In this document: positions 1 through 7,677 of the stretch, one piece after another
Layout: each line of letters begins with the position of its first letter
How positions within the stretch are numbered: the first letter of the stretch is position 1
Assembly (NCBI GenBank): GCA_023461075.1
Contig: JAEWNY010000056.1
Coordinates: 1 to 35,838, forward strand
Reading direction: 5' to 3'
DNA from: Pseudomonadota bacterium
GTDB lineage: Bacteria > Pseudomonadota > Gammaproteobacteria > Xanthomonadales > Xanthomonadaceae
DNA: 35,838 nt
The notes under the pieces: generated by a model
The model's input: the letters and a program-made list of their open reading frames with translations, nothing else
Told to the model about the DNA's origin: nothing
Database searches by the model: none
Translations under genes and position numbers: made by a program

Positions 1-539
1 GCGCGCAGCTCCTCGCCGTTGAACAGCGGCATGGCCTGGCCCGGGTCGAAGATGAAGGGGATCCCGGCCTCGTGGAACTCCTTCGCGTTCTGCAGCATGC
101 CCTCGTAGCCGTCGGGGCTGACGATGCCGATGGTGACGCCCGGCACGTCCTTCACGTGGTTCTCGTACGACCGCATCATCGCGCCGGGATGGAAGGCGGT
201 GATCTGGTTGTTGTCGTGGTCGGTGGTGATGAAGGCCTGCGGGGTATAGCTCTCCAGCAGCTCCTTGACGCATTCGAGCGGGATGCCGAGTGCCTCGAAG
301 TGGGCTCGATAGGGCCCGAAATCCTGTCCCACGGTCGCCATCGGCAACGGCTTGCCGCCCAGAAGATGCAGGTTGTAGGCGATGTTGCCGGCGCAGCCGC
401 CGAACTCGCGACGCATTCGTGGCACCAGGAAAGACACGTTCAGGATGTGCACCTTGTCCGGCAGGATGTGGTTCTTGAACTGGTCCGGGAAGACCATGAT
501 GGTGTCGTAGGCCAGGGAACCACAGATCAGGACGGACAT
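1..539 (-). CDS. PfkB-family carbohydrate (adenosine/ribokinase-like) kinase, partial
   Basis: Reading the minus strand from an ATG at 539-537 gives an uninterrupted 179-codon frame (MSVLICGSLAYDTIM...) that leaves the window at base 1, so the C-terminal half is missing. PfkB-family kinases phosphorylate sugars or nucleosides with ATP in the cytoplasm. The N-terminus has the family beta strand ICGSLAYD and the first PfkB signature FGGCAGNIAYNLHLLGG at about residues 46-62, followed by the lid and core pattern PMATVGQDFG. The catalytic Asp (GAGD motif) lies beyond the edge and cannot be checked. An AGAGG Shine-Dalgarno-like stretch sits about 7 nt before the ATG. The gene is divergent from mreB. 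The substrate cannot be decided from this half; similar genes are often labelled adenosine kinase. Confidence 0.85.
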   Translation of the reverse strand, partial: MSVLICGSLAYDTIMVFPDQFKNHILPDKVHILNVSFLVPRMRREFGGCAGNIAYNLHLLGGKPLPMATVGQDFGPYRAHFEALGIPLECVKELLESYTPQAFITTDHDNNQITAFHPGAMMRSYENHVKDVPGVTIGIVSPDGYEGMLQNAKEFHEAGIPFIFDPGQAMPLFNGEELR

Positions 540-647
540 CGGCAAGCCTCTACGGGAGCCCGTCTAGGTTACCGGTCCGGCCGGTGGATGGCCATCGGAA
601 GCGTGCGGGAATAACGATTCGAGAACGCGTATAGGACGGTTTTTCGC

Positions 648-653
648 TAGACT
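648..653 (+). promoter_or_regulatory. Possible -10 element upstream of mreB
   Basis: TAGACT (4 of 6 to TATAAT) lies 41 nt before the mreB ATG, in the 155-bp divergent region between the sugar kinase and mreB. No convincing -35 stands 16-18 bp upstream, so this is only a candidate. Nothing else was recognised in this intergenic stretch. Confidence 0.22.
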
Positions 654-694
654 GGCGCGCTTATCCGCCCCCTCACACGCGAGCCCCCGATCCG

Positions 695-1741
695 ATGTTC
701 AAGAAGTTGCGCGGCATGTTTTCCAATGACCTGTCCATCGACCTGGGCACGGCCAACACCCTGATCTACGTCCGTGGACAGGGCATCGTCCTGAACGAGC
801 CGTCGGTGGTCGCGGTGCGCCAGGACCGGATCTCCGGCGCGGCCCGTTCGGTGGCCGCGGTCGGCTCCGATGCCAAGATGATGCTGGGCCGCACGCCGGG
901 CAACATCACCACCATCCGGCCGATGAAGGACGGCGTCATCGCCGACTTCACCTACACCGAGGAGATGCTCAAGTACTTCATCAAGAAGGTGCACAAGAGC
1001 CGTTTCCTCAAGCCCAGTCCGCGCGTCTTGATCTGCGTGCCCTGCGGCTCGACCCAGGTCGAGCAGCGCGCGATCCGTGAATCGGCGCTGGAGGCCGGTG
1101 CCCGCGATGTCTCCCTGATAGAGGAGCCGATGGCCGCGGCGATCGGGGCCGGCATGCCGGTGACCGATGCCTGTGGCTCGATGGTGATCGACATCGGCGG
1201 CGGCACCACCGAGGTCGCAGTGATCGCGCTGAACGGCATCGTTTACTCGCAATCGGTGCGCGTGGGTGGCGACCGCTTCGACGAGGCCATCATCAATTAC
1301 GTGCGCCGCAACCATGGCATGCTGATCGGCGAGGCGACCGCCGAACGGATCAAGATGGAGATCGGCTGCGCCTATGCCCAGCCCGAGGTCCGGACCATGG
1401 AGATCTCCGGCCGAAACCTGGCAGAGGGCGTGCCCAAGGTCATCACCATCAACTCCAGCGAGGTGCTGGATGCGCTGCGCGAGCCGCTGGCGACCATCGT
1501 CGCCGGGGTGAAGCAGGCGCTGGAGCAGACCCCGCCGGAACTGTGCGCGGATGTCGCCGAGCGCGGCATCGTGCTGACCGGTGGTGGTGCCCTGCTGCGC
1601 GACCTCGACAAGCTGATCTCGCAGGAGACCGGCCTGCACGTGATCGTCGCCGACGACCCGCTGACCTGCGTCGCCCGCGGTGGCGGTCGCGCGCTGGAGC
1701 TGCTCGACAAGCACGGCAACGAGTTCTTCGCCCACGATTGA
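695..1741 (+). CDS. mreB: Rod shape-determining protein MreB (bacterial actin)
   Basis: 348-residue actin-fold ATPase, the usual MreB length. It forms membrane-associated filaments that position the cell-elongation machinery (MreC, MreD, RodA, PBP2). Visible motifs are the phosphate-1 loop DLGTANTLIYV at about residues 18-28, phosphate-2 IDIGGGTTEVAV at about 165-176, and the adenosine loop VLTGGGALLRDLDKL at about 292-306. The N-terminal MFKKLRGMF is the amphipathic membrane-binding helix typical of gammaproteobacterial MreB. The ATG at 695 gives the conserved N-terminus. It heads the mreBCD-mrdAB block; mreC follows after 101 bp, so it may be transcribed both alone and with the block. Confidence 0.98.
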   Translation: MFKKLRGMFSNDLSIDLGTANTLIYVRGQGIVLNEPSVVAVRQDRISGAARSVAAVGSDAKMMLGRTPGNITTIRPMKDGVIADFTYTEEMLKYFIKKVHKSRFLKPSPRVLICVPCGSTQVEQRAIRESALEAGARDVSLIEEPMAAAIGAGMPVTDACGSMVIDIGGGTTEVAVIALNGIVYSQSVRVGGDRFDEAIINYVRRNHGMLIGEATAERIKMEIGCAYAQPEVRTMEISGRNLAEGVPKVITINSSEVLDALREPLATIVAGVKQALEQTPPELCADVAERGIVLTGGGALLRDLDKLISQETGLHVIVADDPLTCVARGGGRALELLDKHGNEFFAHD

Positions 1742-1764
1742 GCATCGACCGGCCCCGCCATGCG

Positions 1765-1780
1765 CGGGCCACGCGGCCCG
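1765..1780 (+). other. Hairpin between mreB and mreC
   Basis: CGGGCC-ACGC-GGCCCG forms a 6-bp GC stem with a 4-nt loop, 24 bp after the mreB stop. There is no U-tract, so it is not a standard intrinsic terminator. It could be an mRNA processing or stability element that separates abundant mreB message from mreCD, as inference only. Confidence 0.3.
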
Positions 1781-1842
1781 AGGGGAAGCCGCATCCCGCC
1801 ATCATCGCCGTGCCCATCCGCCGCATCCCATAGACCGACCCC

Positions 1843-2886
1843 GTGCCTTCCTACCCAGGTTCCGCCGCCTCCCGCCCGCAGGACATCGCCGGCAGCCTGC
1901 GCCTGCTGGGTTATCTGGCGCTCGGGGTGGCACTGGTGTTCATGGACGGCCGGATGGGTTGGCTTTCGCAGCTGCGGCAGGCATCCAGCCTTCTGGTGCA
2001 GCCGTTGTGGCAGGTGGCCGGGTTGCCGGCGCGGTTGGGCGATAAGGTGCGCAGCGATGCGGTCACGCGCAACCAGCTGGCCCATGACAATCGCGTACTG
2101 CGCAACGCGCTGCTGATGTCCGGCGCACGCGTCGCGCGGCTGGAATCGGCCCAGGCCGAGAATGCGCGATTGAAGGCGCTGCTGGGCGTGATGGAGCAGG
2201 GGCGGGTGGAGGTGCAACTGGCACCGATCCTCGACATCGACCTGGACCCGACGCGGCAGCGGCTGGTGCTGGATGCCGGCAGTCGGCAAGGCGTGCGCCT
2301 GGGCCAGATGGTGCTGGATGCCGGCGGCCTGCTCGGACAGGTGATTGAAGTGCAGCCGGGCACCGCCACGGTGCTGTTGCTGACCGATCCGGATCACGCG
2401 GTGCCGGTGGAGATCGCGCGCAACGGCGTGCGGCTGGTCGCCTACGGCCATGGCGATGGCATCTCGCTCGGCAACATCCCGCGCAGCGCCGACGTCCAAG
2501 TCGGTGACGTGGTGCAGACCTCGGGCTTGGGCGCGCGCTTCCCGCCCGGATTCAAGGTCGGCACGGTGACCGAGCTGGAGCCGGATGACAGCCGCGCCTT
2601 CCTGGTGGGCTCGCTGACGCCGGCGGCCGGGCTCGATCGTGGTCGTGAAGTGCTGTTGCTGCGCGAGGTGAGGGTGGCGCAGCCGCCGACCACGGCTGCC
2701 GAGGGGAGCGCGGAGCAAACCCAAGCCTCGGCGTCTCCTGCGCCATCGCCAGCAGCTGCCGGCGGCAATGCGGGATCTGCCGCTTCTGCCCAGTCGGCGG
2801 CATCAACTACTGTCGCCCCGGGGACCCGGCCTGCTTCGACTGCGCCGAATGCGTCCACTGGCGCCACGCCGGAGCGGGGCCGATGA
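1843..2886 (+). CDS. mreC: Rod shape-determining protein MreC
   Basis: 347 residues from a GTG start at 1843; no upstream in-frame start fits better. MreC is a bitopic inner-membrane protein whose periplasmic part bridges MreB/MreD to PBP2 and activates it. The sequence shows a short cytoplasmic N-terminus, one membrane segment near residues 18-36 (LLGYLALGVALVFMDG), a coiled coil at about 70-112 (NQLAHDNRVLRNALL, ESAQAENARLKALLG), and then the two beta-barrel domains to about 275 (VLDAGSRQGVRLGQMVL, VGDVVQTSGLGARFPPG). The last 65 or so residues are a low-complexity Ala/Ser/Pro/Thr tail not needed for the fold. The stop overlaps the mreD start (ATGA), indicating translational coupling. Confidence 0.97.
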   Translation: MPSYPGSAASRPQDIAGSLRLLGYLALGVALVFMDGRMGWLSQLRQASSLLVQPLWQVAGLPARLGDKVRSDAVTRNQLAHDNRVLRNALLMSGARVARLESAQAENARLKALLGVMEQGRVEVQLAPILDIDLDPTRQRLVLDAGSRQGVRLGQMVLDAGGLLGQVIEVQPGTATVLLLTDPDHAVPVEIARNGVRLVAYGHGDGISLGNIPRSADVQVGDVVQTSGLGARFPPGFKVGTVTELEPDDSRAFLVGSLTPAAGLDRGREVLLLREVRVAQPPTTAAEGSAEQTQASASPAPSPAAAGGNAGSAASAQSAASTTVAPGTRPASTAPNASTGATPERGR

Positions 2887-3368
2887 AGCGCGGCGATGTC
2901 GGCTATGGCTGGATGTGGGCCAGCGTACTGCTCGCCTTGCTGCTCGCACTGGTCCCGTTGCCTGCCCCACTGGATGCGTTGCGGCCGTACTGGCTGGCCT
3001 TGCTGATGGCGTACTGGGTGCTGGAAAGCCCCGAGCGCGCGGGGCTGGGCTTTGCCTTCCTGTCCGGTTTGCTGGCCGATCTGGCGACTGGCGCCATCCT
3101 CGGCGAGCAGGCGCTGCGGATGGTCATCCTCGCCTTCATCCTTGATCGCTTCCGCACCCGCCTGCGTTTCTTCCCCATCTGGCAGCAGGCGTTGGCGATC
3201 GGTGCGTTGCTGCTCAACGACCGCATCGTCGCGGCAGTGATCCGCCTGATGGCCGGCGCGCCACAGGCCGAGGCGGCCACTTGGTTGTCGCCACTCAGCG
3301 GCGCTCTGTTGTGGGGGCCGCTGTTCCTGCTGATCGATGCGCTGCGCCATGGGCGCAGGCGGGGCTAG
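2883..3368 (+). CDS. mreD: Rod shape-determining protein MreD
   Basis: 161-residue hydrophobic inner-membrane protein, the normal MreD length, with about five to six membrane segments (for example VLLALLLALVPLPAPL, PYWLALLMAYWVL, LGFAFLSGLLADLATG). The pattern FLSGLLADLATGAILGEQAL is the conserved MreD core. MreD works with MreC and MreB in the elongasome. It overlaps mreC by 4 bp (ATGA), and its stop lies 4 bp before the most likely mrdA start. The Arg-rich cytoplasmic end (RHGRRRG) is consistent with the positive-inside rule. Confidence 0.96.
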   Translation: MKRGDVGYGWMWASVLLALLLALVPLPAPLDALRPYWLALLMAYWVLESPERAGLGFAFLSGLLADLATGAILGEQALRMVILAFILDRFRTRLRFFPIWQQALAIGALLLNDRIVAAVIRLMAGAPQAEAATWLSPLSGALLWGPLFLLIDALRHGRRRG

Positions 3369-3372
3369 GGCG

Positions 3373-5373
3373 ATGTGGGGCGGCGGCCGCCGGCTGGTCA
3401 AGAACCGCGCGCTGGAAACCGAGCAGTTCCGCCGCCGCGCGATATTCGGCTTCGCCATCGTCGCGTTGTGCCTGCTGGGGTTGGCCGCCTGGTATTTCCG
3501 CCTGCAGGTGGTGCAGCACCAGCGCTATGCGTCGATGGCAGAAGCCAATCGAATCAAGCCGCGCCCGATCGTGCCCGGTCGTGGATTGATCTACGATCGC
3601 AAGGGCCGCGTGCTGGCCGACAACATTCCGGCCTTCCGCCTGGACGTGACCCCCGACCAGGCCGGCGATCTCGACGACGTGCTTGCGCGCATCTCGAAGA
3701 TCGTCGCGTTCACCCCCGAAGATCTCGAGGCCTTCACCGAGGCCCGCAAATCCGCGCGCGGACATCGCCCGATCACCCTCAAGCTGCGCCTCTCCGAAGA
3801 GGAGATCGCGCGCTTCGCGGTCGATCGCTGGCGCTATCCCGGCGTCGACCTGATCCCGTATTTCAGTCGCGTCTATCCCTACGGCGACCTGTTCGCGCAC
3901 ATCGTCGGCTATGTCGGCCGCGTCGATGCCAAGGACCGCGAGCGGCTGGACGAAACCGCCGCCGCCTTCAGCCACATCGGCAAGACCGGCCTTGAACGTT
4001 ATTACGAGGACACCTTGCGCGGCAAGGTGGGCTACGAGCGCATCGAGACCAATTCCGATGGCCGTGCGATCCGCACGCTGGGCGTGGTGCCGGCGACGCC
4101 GGGCGCGGACCTGCGCTTGTCGATCGATGTCGACCTGCAGCGCGCGATGGTCGCCGCGTTCGGCGAGCTGGAAGGCACCGCGGTGGCGGTGGATCCGCGC
4201 AACGGCGAGATCCTCGCGATGGTCAGCCTGCCTTCGTACAACCCCAACCTGTTCGTCAACGGTATTTCCCACGCCGACTACAAGGCGCTCAACGACAATC
4301 CGTCGCGGCCGCAGTTCAACCGCGCGGTGCTGGGTGGCGTGGCGCCCGGCTCGACGATCAAGCCGATCCTTGGGCTCGCCGGCCTCGACAGCGGGACGCG
4401 TATGCCAGAGGACAAGACGCTCTCGACCGGCATGTTCTACATCGGTGGGCAACGCCGCGGTTACGGCGACTCGCATCGTGGGGGCCATGGCTGGACCGAC
4501 TTGCGCAAGTCGATCTACGCATCGGTCAATACCTATTACTACAAGCTGGCGCTGGACATGGGGATCGAGAAGTTCGATCGATACATGGACCTTTACGGCT
4601 TCGGCAAGCCGACCGGCGTGGATCTGTCGGGCGAGATCGGCGGCATCCTGCCGTCGCCGGAATGGAAAAAGAAGAATGCGCCCAAACAGGGGCCGTGGTA
4701 TCCGGGCGACACCGCGATCAGCGGTATCGGCCAAGGCTTCTGGAAGGTGACGCCATTGCAGTTGGTGCAGGCGACCGCGATGCTCGGCAACGGCGGCTGG
4801 TTGCGCCGGCCGCACCTGGCCAAGGACAGCCGCAAGGGCTTCATGGCGCCGTGGGAGCCGATCCCGCAAGCGCCGGCGAAGCGCATCAGCCAGAACAACG
4901 GGAATTTGGAAGCGGTGCGCGAAGGCATGATCCTGACCGTGCACGGTCCGGGCACGGCGACCAACATCCGCTACGGGCTGGACTACCAGATCGCAGCCAA
5001 GACCGGTACCGCGCAGGTGGTGAGCCGACGCGGGCATGCGGCGGTCAATCCCAAGAGTTTGCCGATGCACCTGCGTCATCGCGCGCTGTTCATCGGTTTT
5101 GCGCCGGCGCATGAGCCGACGATCGCGGTAGCGGTGGCGGTCGAGGGCGGCGGTTACGGCGCGTCCACCGCGGCGCCGATCGCGCGCAAGATCCTGGATG
5201 CGTGGATCGACGGCAAGCTGCCGGAGGGAGTGGAGGCCGATGCCAGCGGTGATGCCAGCATCGCCATTGGGCAGGAGCCTACGGCGACGGCACCTACGGC
5301 GACACCGACCGAACCGGCAACGGTGCCGCAAGCGCCATCACCCACCACGCCTGCACGGGGCGGCCCGCGATGA
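3373..5373 (+). CDS. mrdA: Peptidoglycan DD-transpeptidase PBP2
   Basis: 666 residues from the ATG at 3373, chosen because it lies 4 bp after the mreD stop; an in-frame ATG at 3337 would overlap mreD by 32 bp and add an unlikely Gly/Ala leader. PBP2 cross-links new lateral-wall glycan made by RodA. There is one membrane anchor at about residues 25-45 (FGFAIVALCLLGLAAWYF), a pedestal dimerisation domain, and a transpeptidase domain with active-site STIK (Ser327), SVN (384-386) and KTGTAQ (Lys543). All catalytic motifs are intact. Compared with E. coli PBP2 (633 aa) it has an extra Ala/Pro/Thr-rich tail from about 635. That tail's DNA holds a 15-bp-period direct repeat CCTACGGCGAC at 5278 and 5293. 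The stop overlaps the mrdB start by ATGA. Confidence 0.97.
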   Translation: MWGGGRRLVKNRALETEQFRRRAIFGFAIVALCLLGLAAWYFRLQVVQHQRYASMAEANRIKPRPIVPGRGLIYDRKGRVLADNIPAFRLDVTPDQAGDLDDVLARISKIVAFTPEDLEAFTEARKSARGHRPITLKLRLSEEEIARFAVDRWRYPGVDLIPYFSRVYPYGDLFAHIVGYVGRVDAKDRERLDETAAAFSHIGKTGLERYYEDTLRGKVGYERIETNSDGRAIRTLGVVPATPGADLRLSIDVDLQRAMVAAFGELEGTAVAVDPRNGEILAMVSLPSYNPNLFVNGISHADYKALNDNPSRPQFNRAVLGGVAPGSTIKPILGLAGLDSGTRMPEDKTLSTGMFYIGGQRRGYGDSHRGGHGWTDLRKSIYASVNTYYYKLALDMGIEKFDRYMDLYGFGKPTGVDLSGEIGGILPSPEWKKKNAPKQGPWYPGDTAISGIGQGFWKVTPLQLVQATAMLGNGGWLRRPHLAKDSRKGFMAPWEPIPQAPAKRISQNNGNLEAVREGMILTVHGPGTATNIRYGLDYQIAAKTGTAQVVSRRGHAAVNPKSLPMHLRHRALFIGFAPAHEPTIAVAVAVEGGGYGASTAAPIARKILDAWIDGKLPEGVEADASGDASIAIGQEPTATAPTATPTEPATVPQAPSPTTPARGGPR

Positions 5374-6485
5374 ACCCGTTGCTGCGCTGGTTGTCGGAAA
5401 TCGTCCTGCGCCTGTTGCGCACCATCGACTTGCCGCTGCTGGCGGCATTGTGCGGGCTGATGGCGGCAAGTCTCGCGGTGCTCTACAGCGCCGGCGGCGA
5501 AAGCATGGGCTTCGTGCTGCGGCAGGGCGCGCGCTTCGCCGTGGGACTGGGGGCGATGTGGGCGCTTTCGCGGGTCACGCCGCAGCTGCTGCGCGCGGTC
5601 TCGCCGTATGCCTATGCGGTGTCGATCATCCCGCTCATCCTCGTGCTGTTCATCGGCACCGGCCGCCACGGCGGCCACTGGATCAACCTCGGCGTGTTCT
5701 ATTTCCAGCCATCGGAGTTGATGAAGCTCAGCCTGCCGATGATGCTGGCCTGGTACCTCGACCGCCGCGTGTTGCCGCCGCGTTTTCCAACCGTGGTCAG
5801 CGCGCTGGCGATCATCGCGCTGCCGGTCGCGTTGATCCTGCTGCAGAAGGATTTCGGTACCGCGATGCTGGTGTTGGCGACCGGCGCCTTCGCGCTGTTC
5901 CTGGTCGGTCTGTCGTGGTGGTGGTTCGGCGCCGCCATCGCCGGCGTGGTGGCGATCGCGCCGATCGCCTGGTTCTGGCTGCTGCGGCCGTACCAGAAGG
6001 GCCGGATCATGACCTTCCTCGACCCTGAGAATGATCCGCTCGGCGAAGGCTGGAACCTGATGCAATCGAAGATCGCGATCGGTTCCGGCGGCTGGTTCGG
6101 CAAGGGTTGGGGGCAGGGCTCGCAATCGCACCTGGATTACCTGCCCGAGCACACCACCGATTTCGCCTTCTCGGTGTTGTCGGAGGAATTCGGCTGGGTC
6201 GGCGTGGTCGTGGTGCTCGCGCTGTACCTCTTCGTCATCGCGCGCTGCCTGTGGATCGCCGCCGAAGCGCGCGATGGCTGGTCGCGGATCATCGCCGGCA
6301 CGCTCGGCCTCGCCCTGTTCGCCTACGTGATGGTGAATGGCGCGATGATCTCCGGCCTGTTGCCGGTGGTGGGCGTGCCGATGCCTTTCATTTCCTACGG
6401 CGGCACCTCGGCGGTCGCGCTGCTCGCCGGCATGGGGCTGGTGATGTCGGCGGGTGCGCACGGGCGCCGTGGCGGCAAGGGCTGA
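5370..6485 (+). CDS. mrdB: Peptidoglycan glycosyltransferase RodA (SEDS family)
   Basis: 371-residue polytopic SEDS protein, the usual RodA length, with about ten membrane segments. It polymerises lipid II into glycan strands and is the partner of PBP2. Diagnostic stretches are GRHGGHWINLG (periplasmic loop), QPSELMKLSLP, LLQKDFGTAMLVL, LPEHTTDFAFSVLSEEFG with the essential Asp at residue 264 (E. coli Asp262), and the C-terminal PFISYGGTSAVALL. The start overlaps the mrdA stop (ATGA), so synthesis of transpeptidase and polymerase is coupled. Confidence 0.97.
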   Translation: MNPLLRWLSEIVLRLLRTIDLPLLAALCGLMAASLAVLYSAGGESMGFVLRQGARFAVGLGAMWALSRVTPQLLRAVSPYAYAVSIIPLILVLFIGTGRHGGHWINLGVFYFQPSELMKLSLPMMLAWYLDRRVLPPRFPTVVSALAIIALPVALILLQKDFGTAMLVLATGAFALFLVGLSWWWFGAAIAGVVAIAPIAWFWLLRPYQKGRIMTFLDPENDPLGEGWNLMQSKIAIGSGGWFGKGWGQGSQSHLDYLPEHTTDFAFSVLSEEFGWVGVVVVLALYLFVIARCLWIAAEARDGWSRIIAGTLGLALFAYVMVNGAMISGLLPVVGVPMPFISYGGTSAVALLAGMGLVMSAGAHGRRGGKG

Positions 6486-6555
6486 CGCAGCGCGAAACCG
6501 CACCGGTGCTGAACGCATGACCCGCCGTGCAAGCTCGGAAAGCGTGCAGGCGCGT

Positions 6556-6563
6556 GCTAACCT
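6556..6563 (+). promoter_or_regulatory. Extended -10-like element directly before mltB
   Basis: TG-C-TAACCT (TGN extended -10 with TAACCT at 6558-6563) ends 7 nt before the ATG at 6571. A transcript from here would begin at or next to the start codon. No Shine-Dalgarno sequence is seen. The element lies in the rodA-mltB gap. Confidence 0.35.
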
Positions 6564-6570
6564 CGCGTCG

Positions 6571-7677
6571 ATGATTCGACGTCTCTCTGCCCCCGCAGTG
6601 CTCGCACTGACGCTCGTCCTGGCCGCCTGCGCGACCCCGGTCCCGCCGCCGCCAGCCGCCACCGCGCCATCGACTCCGCCGCAGCGCCAGACCGGCGTGC
6701 CGCTGCCTTCGCAGCCCGCCGAACGCCCGGTCGCGCCGCCATCGGTCACCGATCCGTCGATCCCGCGTGCCCAGCGCGAAGCCGCCTTCGTCGACTACAC
6801 CGCACGCACCTATGGCGTCGATCCGGCCTACATCCGCAGCGTGCTCGGGCAGGCGCAGTTCCAGCAGCGCATCATCGACATCATGTCGCGCCCGGCCGAG
6901 GCGGTGCGCCCGTGGAAGGATTACCGGCCGATCTTCCTCAACGATGCACGCATCAATGGCGGCGTGGCGTTCTACCGCGCCAACCGCGCCGCGCTCGACC
7001 GCATCGCAGCTGACACCGGCGTGCCGGCCGAGTACATCGTTGCGATCATCGGCGTCGAGACCCAGTACGGCGGCAACATGGGCAGTTATCGCGTGCTCGA
7101 TGCGATCTACACGCTGGCCTTCGGCTATCCCAAACGCGCGCCGTTCTTCGCCGGCGAGCTGGCACAGTTGTTCGCGCTGCAGAAGGCCGAGCCGCAACTC
7201 GACATCACGCAGTTGAAAGGCAGCTATGCCGGCGCGATGGGCATGGGCCAGTTCATGCCATCCAGCTACCGGCTGTGGGCGAAGGATGGCGATGGCGATG
7301 GCCGCCGTGACCTGTTGACCCACAAGCCCGACGTGTTCGCATCGATCGCCAACTACTTCGTCGTGCACGGCTGGCAGCGCGGGCAGCCGGTGGTGGCGCG
7401 CGCCGAGAAGGATCCGAACCTGCCGGAGTGGACGCCTGAAACGGTGGAGCCGGTCCATTCGCTCGCCGCTATCGAGGCGAAGGGCTATCGCCCGCTGCGC
7501 GGCGAGCCGCAGCGCGAAGGCGCGACCGTGATCAATTTCGAGGGCGCTTCCGGGCGCGAGCACTGGCTCGGTTACGGCAACTTCTACGTGATCACCCGCT
7601 ACAACCGCTCGCCGATGTACGCGCTGGCGGTGCACCAGTTGGCGCAGTCGATCCGCGCCCGAGCCGACGGGCGATGA
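6571..7677 (+). CDS. mltB: Membrane-bound lytic murein transglycosylase B (lipoprotein)
   Basis: 368 residues from the ATG at 6571. Longer in-frame starts at 6517 and 6454 exist, but only 6571 places a clean lipoprotein signal peptide at the N-terminus (MIRRLSAPAVLALTLVLAAC, Cys20). MltB cleaves the MurNAc-GlcNAc bond to give 1,6-anhydroMurNAc from the inner face of the outer membrane. A Pro-rich linker (21-60) precedes the SLT35-type domain. The catalytic glutamate is in GVETQYGG (Glu163, against Glu162 of E. coli MltB), and SYAGAMGMGQFMPSSY is the family substrate-groove motif. DGDGDGRRD resembles the EF-hand-like calcium loop of Slt35. Its stop overlaps the rlpA start. Confidence 0.95.
   Translation: MIRRLSAPAVLALTLVLAACATPVPPPPAATAPSTPPQRQTGVPLPSQPAERPVAPPSVTDPSIPRAQREAAFVDYTARTYGVDPAYIRSVLGQAQFQQRIIDIMSRPAEAVRPWKDYRPIFLNDARINGGVAFYRANRAALDRIAADTGVPAEYIVAIIGVETQYGGNMGSYRVLDAIYTLAFGYPKRAPFFAGELAQLFALQKAEPQLDITQLKGSYAGAMGMGQFMPSSYRLWAKDGDGDGRRDLLTHKPDVFASIANYFVVHGWQRGQPVVARAEKDPNLPEWTPETVEPVHSLAAIEAKGYRPLRGEPQREGATVINFEGASGREHWLGYGNFYVITRYNRSPMYALAVHQLAQSIRARADGR

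Noticed and set aside
3295..5331. Long antisense open frames, for example 678 codons opposite mrdA and 827 codons opposite nrdJa
   Set aside because: They lie opposite well-recognised genes, have His/Arg/Gln/Ala-rich composition typical of antisense reading of GC-rich codons, and show no family motif or start signal.
6454..6570. Longer N-termini for MltB (starts at 6454 or 6517)
   Set aside because: They would bury the lipoprotein signal peptide behind 18-39 polar residues; the start at 6571 gives a textbook lipobox and Glu163, close to E. coli Glu162.
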